Assembly: GCA_021737525.1 (NCBI GenBank)
Contig: JAIPDU010000080.1
Span: 1 to 7,230 of the forward strand
DNA length: 7,230 bases
Source of the DNA: Desulfohalobiaceae bacterium
GTDB taxonomy: Bacteria > Desulfobacterota > Desulfovibrionia > Desulfovibrionales > Desulfothermaceae
Direction: 5' to 3'
Positions 1 through 5,772 of the stretch are shown here, in pieces. The notes under the pieces are model-generated. The model worked only from the letters and a program-made list of their open reading frames with translations, was not told the DNA's origin and did no database searches. Position numbers and translations under genes: made by a program. How positions within the stretch are numbered: the first letter of the stretch is position 1; every line of letters starts with the position of its first letter.

Positions 1-33
1 ACTGATCATACCTGTATACACCTCGAGTCGGGT

Positions 34-51
34 GGGGGCAGGGATGCCCCC
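34..51. other. GC-rich stem-loop, perfect 7 bp stem
   Basis: GGGGGCA at 34-40 pairs perfectly with TGCCCCC at 45-51 around the four-base loop GGGA. No T-run follows on either strand, so a Rho-independent terminator is not supported. It lies just before the stop (65-67) of one of the frames open from the left edge. It could therefore be coding sequence with incidental pairing, or a structure at the end of the upstream transcript. Confidence 0.4.
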
Positions 52-340
52 GCAGGAGGAGCCTTAGAAAATTCAGAACCGGAGCCTCCTCGCTCGAAAA
101 ACCCCGTGGTGGCTTTCGCGGATCTGAATCAATAAGCGTTTTCTTGGATTGGAACATCCCTTGCTGCAATCCTTCGCGAGGTATTCTTGAACGATTCAGC
201 GGAAAATCCGACGATTTTCTTCGCTCGTCAGGCGGGGAAACCCGGCACTCACCCCTTTCGGAATTCAATACATTGCAGATGGGGGAGGGAATCTTCCTGC
301 ATGGTCCATATTGCCGTGTTTTCCCTCTCAAAAAACTAGC

Positions 341-369
341 TTGAATTGAGACGGTTTTCAAGTTATGCG
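341..369 (+). promoter_or_regulatory. Weak sigma-70-like promoter candidate for the rsmD operon
   Basis: TTGAAT (341-346) and TATGCG (364-369) are separated by 17 nt, the preferred sigma-70 spacing. They match 4 of 6 and 3 of 6 consensus bases. The position is reasonable, in the AT-richer stretch about 100 nt before rsmD and upstream of the 386-420 hairpin. The match is weak and overlaps an inverted repeat (CTTGAA 340-345 with TTCAAG 357-362), so this is only a candidate. Confidence 0.2.
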
Positions 370-385
370 GCACCCTGCTGGCTTC

Positions 386-420
386 CCAATGGAAAGGCTC
401 GGCCCTTTCCATCCCATTGG
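386..420. other. Strong stem-loop in the presumed rsmD leader
   Basis: ATGGAAAGG (389-397) pairs perfectly over 9 bp with CCTTTCCAT (404-412), closing the loop CTCGGC. Flanking CCA (386-388) can pair with TGG (418-420) across a five-base bulge, or CCAATGG (386-392) can pair with CCATTGG (414-420) in an alternative register. It lies 57 nt before the rsmD start. No T-run follows on either strand, so it looks more like a leader RNA structure or processing site than an intrinsic terminator. Its function is unknown. Confidence 0.45.
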
Positions 421-476
421 CAACGCATGAGCTCAGGACGGCTCGGCCAGGCAGCGCCGCGTGCGGCGGGGTATGA

Positions 477-1079
477 ATGATCCGAATAACCAGCGGCATA
501 TTCAAGGGCAGGCGGATCGAGACGACCTCCGGTCCCGGATACCGTCCCGCAACGGAGAAGGTCCGGGAGGCGCTCTTCTCCATGCTCGAGGCGCGCGTAG
601 GCCAGTGGGAGGAGATTGTGGCCGCGGATATCTTCGCCGGGAGCGGGAGCCTGGGGTTCGAGGCGCTGAGCCGCGGCGCCCGGCGAGTGTACTTTGTGGA
701 AAGCAGTGCGAATGCGGCCGGGCTGATTCGCTCCAACGCCCGCCAACTGGGTCTTTCCACCTCCCGGGTCCGGATCGCCAAACGGGACGCCTTCCGCCTG
801 GTCCGCTCCGGGCCTCAGGAAAAATTCGACCTCGCATTTATTGACCCGCCGTACAAAAAGGGTTTATTTGTTCCCTTTCTGGATCGGTTCCTCGATGCGG
901 GGTGGATGCAGGAAAACGGGCTTATCGCGGCTGAGGTGGAGCAGGACCTCTCCATCGAACCGGAAAGATACGCCGAGCTCGAGCTTCTGGCTCGAAAAAA
1001 CTACGGTCAGACAAGGATTTACCTATGGAGGACCAGAGCTTGCGACTCGCAGTGTATCCGGGAACCTTCGATCCGTTGA
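477..1079 (+). CDS. rsmD: 16S rRNA (guanine(966)-N(2))-methyltransferase RsmD
   Basis: This is an S-adenosylmethionine-dependent methyltransferase. The family methylates N2 of G966 (E. coli numbering) in 16S rRNA, acting in the cytoplasm on the assembled small subunit. The 200-residue product starts with the family-typical MIRITSGIFKGRR. Its SAM-binding motif I is DIFAGSGSLGFEAL (residues 51-64), the acidic end of the next strand is VES (74-76), and the catalytic DPPY is at 123-126. Length fits the family. The ATG at 477 follows an in-frame TGA (474-476) directly, so no longer start exists in this frame; the ribosome binding site is weak (a G-rich stretch around 466-471). Homologues usually end soon after the YGxT-like segment seen here near residues 175-179. 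The last 18 or so residues are a tail encoded inside coaD. It is the first gene of the rsmD-coaD-miaA operon, an arrangement common in bacteria. Confidence 0.93.
   Translation: MIRITSGIFKGRRIETTSGPGYRPATEKVREALFSMLEARVGQWEEIVAADIFAGSGSLGFEALSRGARRVYFVESSANAAGLIRSNARQLGLSTSRVRIAKRDAFRLVRSGPQEKFDLAFIDPPYKKGLFVPFLDRFLDAGWMQENGLIAAEVEQDLSIEPERYAELELLARKNYGQTRIYLWRTRACDSQCIREPSIR
1013..1017 (+). promoter_or_regulatory. Ribosome binding site of coaD inside rsmD
   Basis: AAGGA lies 7 nt before the ATG at 1025. It supports that start over later in-frame alternatives (TTG 1040, GTG 1052), and so supports a true 55 nt overlap between rsmD and coaD. Confidence 0.6.
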
Positions 1080-1534
1080 CCAACGGACACATCAGCCTCG
1101 TTCGCCGCGGTCTGGATGTCTTCGACCGGGTGATCCTGGCTATCGCCAGGGACACATACAAGACCCCGGTCTTCTCCCTGGAGGAGAGGGAGGAGATGGC
1201 CAGGGACGCCTTCGCCGGCAAGAGCGGAGTGGTTGTGGAGACTTTCAGCGGTCTGCTCGTGGATTACGTGCAACGGTGCGGGGCCAGGGTCATCCTCCGT
1301 GGATTGCGGGCAAACTCGGATTTCGAGTACGAATTCCAGATGGCGCTCATGAATCGCCGCCTCAAGCGGAGCATCCATACCATGTTCATGATGACGGACT
1401 ACAAATGGCTCTTCACCAGCTCCTCCATCATCAAGCAGACCGCAGAGGCGGGCGGTGACGTGCAGGGCCTGGTTCCGGACATGGTCTGGCAACGCCTGAA
1501 GAAGCGCTACGGCATAACCAACCACGTAAGCTGA
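1025..1534 (+). CDS. coaD: Phosphopantetheine adenylyltransferase CoaD
   Basis: It catalyses the penultimate step of coenzyme A synthesis: 4'-phosphopantetheine plus ATP gives dephospho-CoA and pyrophosphate. The enzyme is a cytoplasmic, usually hexameric nucleotidyltransferase. The 169-residue product has the signature YPGTFDPLTNGH (11-22), with the (T/H)xGH nucleotide-binding motif as TNGH (19-22). It also has the substrate-site segment RGLRANSDFEYEFQMALMNR (92-111) and the C-terminal ATP-binding stretch SSSIIKQTAEAGGDV (132-146), equivalent to the ISSTxVKE motif. Length fits the family, with a few extra residues before the first strand. The start at 1025 is chosen for its ribosome binding site at 1013-1017. 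The gene overlaps rsmD by 55 nt, and its TGA (1532-1534) shares one base with the miaA ATG, so the three genes are probably translationally coupled. Confidence 0.95.
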   Translation: MEDQSLRLAVYPGTFDPLTNGHISLVRRGLDVFDRVILAIARDTYKTPVFSLEEREEMARDAFAGKSGVVVETFSGLLVDYVQRCGARVILRGLRANSDFEYEFQMALMNRRLKRSIHTMFMMTDYKWLFTSSSIIKQTAEAGGDVQGLVPDMVWQRLKKRYGITNHVS

Positions 1535-2460
1535 TGCGCACGGTTTGTCTCATCGGACCCACCGGAACGGGGAAGAGCTCCTCCGCCCTCGAGGTGGCGG
1601 AGAAATTCGGCGGGGAGATCGTCAACTTCGATTCCAGGCAGGTCTATGGGGACGTGCCCCTCACCACGGATCAGCCCGGTCCAAAGAAGCGCGAGCGCGC
1701 CCCCCATTGGCTTTACGGATTCCTGGATCCGTGGGACAAGGTGGATGCGGGAGGCTTCGCCCAACTCGCGGAAGAGGTCATGCAGGGAATCGCCCGTAGG
1801 GGCGCCATTCCCGTTCTGACCGGGGGAACGGGGCTCTACCTCCGGGCGATCCTCTACGGCCTGGCCCCGATCCCGAAAGTCCCGGACACCCTTCGGGAAC
1901 GCATCCTGAGGGAATACGACGAACGCGGCCCGCGGGCCTCGCATTCCCGGCTGGCTGAAATCGATCCCGAGACGGCGTCCGCCGTCAGCCCCGGGGACAG
2001 GCAGCGGGTGAGCCGGGCCCTGGAGGTTTTCGAGCACACCGGCCGGAGCATCACCTGGTGGCGGAAGCGCTATCAAAGGGATCAGCCCAGGCATGCGGCC
2101 CTCAAGATCGGGTTGAATCCGGACCGCCAGCAGTTGCGGAAGGCCCAGGAAGAGCGGATCGAGACCATGCTGGAGCAAGGGGCCTTGGAGGAAGTGCGCG
2201 CCGCCTGGAGAAGATGCCCGGACCCCGAGGCTCCGATCTGGACCGGAATCGGATGCCGCGAGCTCCTGAATCATGTCCGCGGCGGCATGGGGCTGGAGGA
2301 AGCCAAGAGGCAGTGGGCCAAACGCACTTGGGACTACGCCAAGCGCCAGTTGACCTGGTTCCGGAAGGACAGGGACGTCATCTGGGTCAATCCGGGAAAT
2401 GCAAAGGATATTCAGGAGAGGGTGGCCTTATGGCTCGCGTCACGGAAGCATTCCGCATAG
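1534..2460 (+). CDS. miaA: tRNA dimethylallyltransferase MiaA
   Basis: It transfers a dimethylallyl group to N6 of adenosine 37 in tRNAs that read codons starting with U, the first step towards ms2i6A. The 308-residue protein is full length. It shows a P-loop GPTGTGKS (8-15), DSRQVY (33-38, including the catalytic-site aspartate), the DAGGF region (71-75), the prenyl-donor-site segment VLTGGTGLYLRAI (94-106), GDRQRVSRALEV (154-165) and the C-terminal KRQLTWFR (270-277). The segment usually written GxGYRE reads GIGCREL (238-244), with Cys in place of the common Tyr; this is unlikely to abolish function. Its ATG overlaps the coaD TGA by one base (TGATG), a typical coupling arrangement. Its 3' end overlaps the next gene by 31 nt. 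Confidence 0.95.
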   Translation: MRTVCLIGPTGTGKSSSALEVAEKFGGEIVNFDSRQVYGDVPLTTDQPGPKKRERAPHWLYGFLDPWDKVDAGGFAQLAEEVMQGIARRGAIPVLTGGTGLYLRAILYGLAPIPKVPDTLRERILREYDERGPRASHSRLAEIDPETASAVSPGDRQRVSRALEVFEHTGRSITWWRKRYQRDQPRHAALKIGLNPDRQQLRKAQEERIETMLEQGALEEVRAAWRRCPDPEAPIWTGIGCRELLNHVRGGMGLEEAKRQWAKRTWDYAKRQLTWFRKDRDVIWVNPGNAKDIQERVALWLASRKHSA

Positions 2461-3374
2461 GCCCTGTTCGGTACGGGCCGGCATGGGGTATTCCCCTGAT
2501 GGCCGCCCTGCTGCTCCTCTTGATCGCTGCCCCCCTTCCGGCCCAAACAGGGGCCCTGATCCAGAAGGTCGAGCAGGGCCGGATCAATTGGCTTTCCGGC
2601 GAGCTGCAGGCCGTCGGGGAGGCCGAGGCCCAGGCCCAGATGTGGGATGAGCAGGTCAGACAGGGCGTGATGCGCAGACAGGCCCTCATGAACGGGAGGC
2701 GGCATCTCTACACCGCCCTGAAGTCGGTGCGGATCAATAAGTCCTTGACTGTTCGAGATCTGGTGACCGAGGATACAGTGCTTCGGGAGAAGCTCAAGGG
2801 CAGGGTGAACAACTCCGTGGTCCTGGACCGGACCGTCATTCCCGGCGAACGGGTACGTCTGAGGGTGGAGATGAAGCTCTGGGGCTCCCTGTCCAAGATG
2901 CTCATTCCGGATTCCGTGTGGTATGAAAAAACCTCCGATGTCTCCAGCAAGGATCTGGACCAGGAGGAAATGCAACCCTCCGCGGAGATGGAAAGGCATA
3001 CCGGGTTGATTGTCGACGCCAGGGGGTTGAACCTGGAACCGTCGCTGGTTTGCCGGGTCTACGGCCCTGGGGAGCGACTGCTCTACGGACCCGGAATCGT
3101 CCGGCCCTCCATCGCTATCGGCAGGGGAATGGCGGGCTATATGAGGGATCGAGGCAGCGCTCTCCGCTCTTCCCGCACCGGCGCCGATCCCGTGATCCTG
3201 CGGGCGCGGGAGAAGGCCGCATCCAAGGGGTGCGAGATCAGGGTGTCCGGGGAGGGGAGTGAAGCCCTTCTGTCCAGTCCCGAAAGCATCGGGTTCCTGC
3301 GTCAGGGGAAGGTGATCATCCTCGTGGGCTCCGGCGACGGAGAAGAGCCCACGGAATACGGGCTGGATCAATAA
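2430..3374 (+). CDS. Exported protein with LPP20/FlgP-like region, function unknown
   Basis: The 314-residue product has an N-terminal signal peptide: basic residues R3, R9 and R14, a hydrophobic core at about 22-34, and a likely cleavage after LPA near residue 38. There is no lipobox cysteine. Residues about 47-152 resemble the LPP20/FlgP pattern by eye. They include a helix rich in Arg and Ala that ends in ALMNGRRHLYTAL (85-97), then SLTVRDLV (105-112) and a strand VRLRVEMKL (142-150). Residues about 191-300 form a second unit beginning TGLIVDARGL and ending in strand KVIILVG (294-300). It seems to match a domain often found behind LPP20-like regions, but I cannot name it. The 2430 start is supported by AGGAG (2414-2418) and supplies the basic n-region; ATG 2499 would give a signal without basic residues. 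It overlaps miaA and is followed 9 nt later by another exported protein. Periplasmic or outer-membrane-associated location is inferred. Confidence 0.7.
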   Translation: MARVTEAFRIGPVRYGPAWGIPLMAALLLLLIAAPLPAQTGALIQKVEQGRINWLSGELQAVGEAEAQAQMWDEQVRQGVMRRQALMNGRRHLYTALKSVRINKSLTVRDLVTEDTVLREKLKGRVNNSVVLDRTVIPGERVRLRVEMKLWGSLSKMLIPDSVWYEKTSDVSSKDLDQEEMQPSAEMERHTGLIVDARGLNLEPSLVCRVYGPGERLLYGPGIVRPSIAIGRGMAGYMRDRGSALRSSRTGADPVILRAREKAASKGCEIRVSGEGSEALLSSPESIGFLRQGKVIILVGSGDGEEPTEYGLDQ

Positions 3375-3383
3375 GAGGTGGTT

Positions 3384-4352
3384 ATGTTCGAGGGTTTCCC
3401 TCTCTTGCGCCATGACCGGCCAAGCCTGCTGTTTGCGGGGGTCCTGGCCTGTTTTTTCCTCCTTGTTTGCCTCGCGGGCACAGGCCGGACGGACGTGCAC
3501 CGGGTTGAGCTGAAGAAGCACGTGATGCAGGACGCTGAGCTGACCTTCGATGCCGAGGAGCAGGAGAAGGCGCTATCCCGGGCGGTTCTGAAGGAGGCGG
3601 AACAGATCCTGGCCGGGACGTTGCCCCGGGGCAGGAAAAAGGTGATCCAGAAGTTTTTGCGGCGCAAGGTGGATGATTTCGTTCTGAGCTACTCCGAGCA
3701 GCAATACATGGAAGAAAAGAATACAGGGGTGCTCAGCCTCGAAGTCAATGTGAACACGCAGTCGGTCAAGGACGAGCTCAAGAAGTGGGGGACCTATTTT
3801 ACTGCGGCCCGGGAGTGGGATTATCGCCTGGATGTTCGGGGAACGCTGGACAGGGAAGAGGAGTTGAGCCTTGCGGATTTGGAGTCCATGAGCGGTTTGC
3901 GGCGGGATCGAAAGGCCCCGGGCCCGGTGTTCGTCCTTCTTCCTCCCAGGGAGGAGGGGGACCACTGGGAGGCCCTGCTCCGGCGGAACGGCGAGGAGAC
4001 GCTCTATATGGCCCAGAGCCTGGACAAGCTGTGGCTGAAGACGTGGAGCGATTTCTTTTCCCTCAGGGAGGTCCGGCTGCGCGTGGAACGGATGATGCGG
4101 CTTTCAGCCTCCGGCTGGAGCACTTCCACAGGGATCAGGCATTTCGACTCCCTTCTCGGGGAATGGTCCACAGAGCTGGACAGGGCCGTGATTCAATCCA
4201 TTCATTTCGAGCCGGAAGGCCTCGGCGGGACCTGGACGGTGTACACCCTGACCCCGGCAGAGCTGCGGAGTCGGCTGAAGAGCTATATCTCCTCCCGGAG
4301 CTTGGATTTCCGCCTGGAGGAAGTGAACGCGACGAAATCCCTGTCGGATTAA
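3384..4352 (+). CDS. Exported or membrane-anchored protein of unknown function
   Basis: The 322-residue product begins with a hydrophobic stretch at about 14-31 preceded by R9 and R12. It may be a signal peptide (cleavage possible after CLA, near 31) or an uncleaved anchor. The cysteines at 23 and 29 do not sit in good lipoboxes. The remainder is charged and soluble-looking. A helix with many Glu/Lys/Ala (about 56-77) is followed by a basic patch (RGRKKVIQKFLRRK, 82-95) and a strand GVLSLEVNVNT (115-125). This helix-then-strand order recalls the N-terminal parts of FlgT- or LPP20-type envelope proteins, but that is only a resemblance. PVFVLLPP (181-188) looks like a core strand of a second domain. 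I do not recognise a family. ATG 3384 is chosen because GAGGTG (3375-3380) lies just upstream; the GTG at 3378 would sit within that ribosome binding site. Spacing of 9 nt to the preceding exported-protein gene suggests a functional pair. Confidence 0.75.
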   Translation: MFEGFPLLRHDRPSLLFAGVLACFFLLVCLAGTGRTDVHRVELKKHVMQDAELTFDAEEQEKALSRAVLKEAEQILAGTLPRGRKKVIQKFLRRKVDDFVLSYSEQQYMEEKNTGVLSLEVNVNTQSVKDELKKWGTYFTAAREWDYRLDVRGTLDREEELSLADLESMSGLRRDRKAPGPVFVLLPPREEGDHWEALLRRNGEETLYMAQSLDKLWLKTWSDFFSLREVRLRVERMMRLSASGWSTSTGIRHFDSLLGEWSTELDRAVIQSIHFEPEGLGGTWTVYTLTPAELRSRLKSYISSRSLDFRLEEVNATKSLSD

Positions 4353-4521
4353 CCGAGCGGAGAGCTCCTGTGGCAGCAGGTGTCGAAACCCTGAGGCATG
4401 CGGACCGGCTGGACGGGATTGCCAAACAGCCATGCGCCGGCCGCTGGGCGATCAGGGGCCATCCAGCAGGGGTCGAGGCGGGATGGGGATCCGGGTAGAC
4501 TCCATCCGGGGCGGGTATCGG

Positions 4522-4548
4522 GGTACACTCCCGAGAAGGGCAGTGTCC
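4522..4548. terminator. Bulged hairpin between convergent genes, possible terminator
   Basis: ACACT-CCC (4525-4532) pairs with GGG-(C)-AGTGT (4538-4546) around the loop GAGAA, with one bulged C. GG (4522-4523) can add pairs with CC (4547-4548) across a bulged T. It lies between two genes that converge, 24 nt past the tatA stop and about 170 nt past the stop of the gene ending at 4352. No T-run follows in either direction, so efficient intrinsic termination is doubtful. The rest of the 4353-4571 gap shows no gene. Confidence 0.35.
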
Positions 4549-4571
4549 GCTAGGGCCTTTCCGGCAAGGGA

Positions 4572-4805
4572 TCAGTCCTTGTTTTCCTCCCGGGACTCGG
4601 ACTCGTTTTCCGAGCTCTTTTCCTTCTTTTCCCCCTTGCGGGAAGCGACGTCGATTTCCTCGGGCTCGTCCGATGCCCGCTTGAAGTTCTTGATCGCCCG
4701 GCCCATGCCGGAGCCTATTTCAGGCAGCTTGTTCGCGCCGAAAATGATCAGAACGATGACGAGCAGGATCATCAGTTCCGGAATGCCTATTCCTCCGCCG
4801 ATCAT
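4572..4805 (-). CDS. tatA: Sec-independent (Tat) translocase subunit TatA
   Basis: TatA oligomers work with TatC to carry folded proteins bearing twin-arginine signals across the inner membrane. The 77-residue product has a short periplasmic N-terminus and a transmembrane helix at about 8-22. The hinge FGANKLPE (22-29) is followed by an amphipathic helix ending IKNFKRA (38-44), with F41 matching the conserved Phe of E. coli TatA. The tail after residue 45 is acidic, basic and hydrophilic, rich in Glu, Lys, Ser and Asn. The start is set by GGAGG (4811-4815, minus strand), 5 nt before this ATG. In-frame ATGs further upstream (codons beginning at 4817, 4826 and 4871) would add residues absent from the family. 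No tatB or tatC lies nearby, so this is a stand-alone subunit gene. It converges with the envelope-gene operon and diverges from the gene at 4956. The FGxxKLPE sequence is TatA/E-like rather than TatB-like. Confidence 0.93.
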   Translation of the reverse strand: MIGGGIGIPELMILLVIVLIIFGANKLPEIGSGMGRAIKNFKRASDEPEEIDVASRKGEKKEKSSENESESREENKD

Positions 4806-4810
4806 AGTAG

Positions 4811-4815
4811 CCTCC
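4811..4815 (-). promoter_or_regulatory. Ribosome binding site of tatA
   Basis: The minus strand reads GGAGG here, 5 nt before the ATG whose first base is 4805. It fixes the tatA start and excludes the longer N-terminal versions. Confidence 0.75.
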
Positions 4816-4887
4816 ATGGAATGCATGATTGGGAATAGGCCTTGTTTAACGTGTTTCCGGCCTGAGTGCAATACATTTGTCAGCCTG

Positions 4888-4918
4888 CCTCACCTGAGGG
4901 CTGCAGAGCGGTGACCGC
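4888..4918. promoter_or_regulatory. Two short dyads between tatA and the divergent gene
   Basis: CCTCA (4888-4892) and TGAGG (4895-4899) form an inverted repeat with a 2 nt centre. Just downstream, GCGGTGACCGC (4908-4918) is a perfect dyad around a single base. Both lie in the 150 bp gap (4806-4955) between divergent genes, where operators would be expected. I find no convincing sigma-70 promoter in this gap on either strand. Short GC-rich dyads can occur by chance, so binding is speculative. Confidence 0.2.
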
Positions 4919-4955
4919 GAAAGATGAAAGGGAAGGGTTAAGAAAGGTACGCGCT

Positions 4956-5771
4956 ATGCATGTGATTTATTTTCCCTGGATGCATCCGGAAGGCGCTCCA
5001 CATGCCGCGGGCATGGGAGTAAGCTTTCTCGATCCGGGACTGGGGGGCAGCCGGCAGGCGGAGTGTCTCTGGGTGCCGGAGGATCTGCCCCTGGACAGAC
5101 GGCAGGCTTCGCGCTATGTGCAGGAGGCCCTCAGCTTCGGCGAACAATTCCAGGATTACAAGGACTTGGAGTATGTCCGCGCCGCCGGGCTGAATGATTT
5201 TTTTTCCGGCACCTCCTCCTCTTTGAGTGATGAGCTGGAGAGACGGCTCAGGGAGCATAGCGGGGAGAGGGATAATCCGGAAGAGGAACGGAAAAGGCGG
5301 GGCCAGATGGTTCTGCTCCTGCACTGGATGTGGGAGGACAAGCTCCTGGAAGTCCAAAGCGGGGAACGGAAATACCGCGAAGTGATGAGCGAATTGCGTG
5401 AAAACCTGGGGATGGAGGAGTCCGAAAATAGTGACGGCTACGGTTCCCGGGATCTTTCCGGAGGCCTTGCGGGGCAGGACCCCTCTCGTTGGTCCGGGCT
5501 CATGCCCTGGTTTCTCCTTTTTCTCCCCGCGGACGGGATCTTGTACATCGAGGACGAGGCGATTCAAGAAGAGCTGCGCGAAAACGGGATGGAACCGGTC
5601 CCCTGGTCCCAATTATCGGGATACGAGGAGTTGGGGCGCTTTGTCCGGGAGCGGGGGGTGAATTGTGAGCCGAGTGTCTGCGAGGGATGGCGTCTGGCCC
5701 TCAAGGATCGGCCCGATCCGGAAATGCCCTGGCTGAACCGGGAATATGCCCTGTTATTGAGGAAAGGTTGA
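4956..5771 (+). CDS. Conserved-looking cytoplasmic protein of unknown function
   Basis: I do not recognise this 271-residue protein. It has no signal peptide or transmembrane segment. The N-terminus MHVIYFPWMHPEG (1-13) looks like a buried first strand followed by a turn. The middle is helical and highly charged (about 91-155; for example ELERRLREHSGERDNPEEER, 93-112). A hydrophobic patch PWFLLFLPADGILYIED (184-200) probably forms core strands of a C-terminal domain. Cysteines at 37, 237 and 242 do not make an obvious metal site. Start 4956 follows AAAGG (4943-4947) with 8 nt spacing. The frame is open back to 4866, but the upstream codons lack a good ribosome binding site. Its TGA ends one base before GATG of the HAD phosphatase gene, so the two are probably co-translated. 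Coding nature is supported by length, the ribosome binding site and tight packing. Confidence 0.75.
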   Translation: MHVIYFPWMHPEGAPHAAGMGVSFLDPGLGGSRQAECLWVPEDLPLDRRQASRYVQEALSFGEQFQDYKDLEYVRAAGLNDFFSGTSSSLSDELERRLREHSGERDNPEEERKRRGQMVLLLHWMWEDKLLEVQSGERKYREVMSELRENLGMEESENSDGYGSRDLSGGLAGQDPSRWSGLMPWFLLFLPADGILYIEDEAIQEELRENGMEPVPWSQLSGYEELGRFVRERGVNCEPSVCEGWRLALKDRPDPEMPWLNREYALLLRKG

Positions 5772-5772
5772 G

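Larger units (their letters stand above)
1..476. other. Gene-poor region upstream of rsmD
   Basis: No complete gene is convincing here. Two plus-strand frames are open from the left edge and could be the 3' end of an upstream gene. One stops at TAG 65-67; its short tail ends in PPQEEP and has mostly G/C third positions. The other stops at TAA 133-135, with about half of its third positions G/C. Alternatively, an ATG read leftwards from position 9 (M-I-S...) is preceded on that strand by GAGGTG and could start a divergent gene. The sequence cannot decide between these. From about 60 to 360 the base composition is more AT-rich than in the genes, and several stem-loops are present: 34-51, 202-219, 233-244, 338-364 and 386-420. 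None is followed by a T-run, so none is a canonical intrinsic terminator. Confidence 0.5.

Noticed and set aside
144..344. 66-residue plus-strand open frame starting at TTG
   Set aside because: No good ribosome binding site, a rare start codon and a composition unlike the neighbouring genes; the residues suggest no family.
1507..2274. 255-residue minus-strand open frame opposite miaA
   Set aside because: MiaA motifs are complete on the plus strand; this is its antisense shadow.
2412..3521. 369-residue minus-strand open frame opposite the two exported-protein genes
   Set aside because: The plus strand has signal peptides, ribosome binding sites and operon packing. The minus frame is rich in Pro, Gly, His and Gln and looks like a GC-driven shadow.
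4355..4367. GAGC/GCTC mini-hairpin just after the stop at 4352
   Set aside because: Four pairs only and no T-run; not a supportable terminator.
266..4877. Shared 9-mer CAATACATT at 266-274 and 4869-4877, both in non-coding gaps
   Set aside because: A 9-base match between gaps of this size is likely by chance, and the flanks are not similar.
4432..4914. 160-residue plus-strand open frame across tatA
   Set aside because: It runs antisense to a clear TatA with a strong ribosome binding site; its residues are Ser/Arg/Pro-rich shadow sequence.
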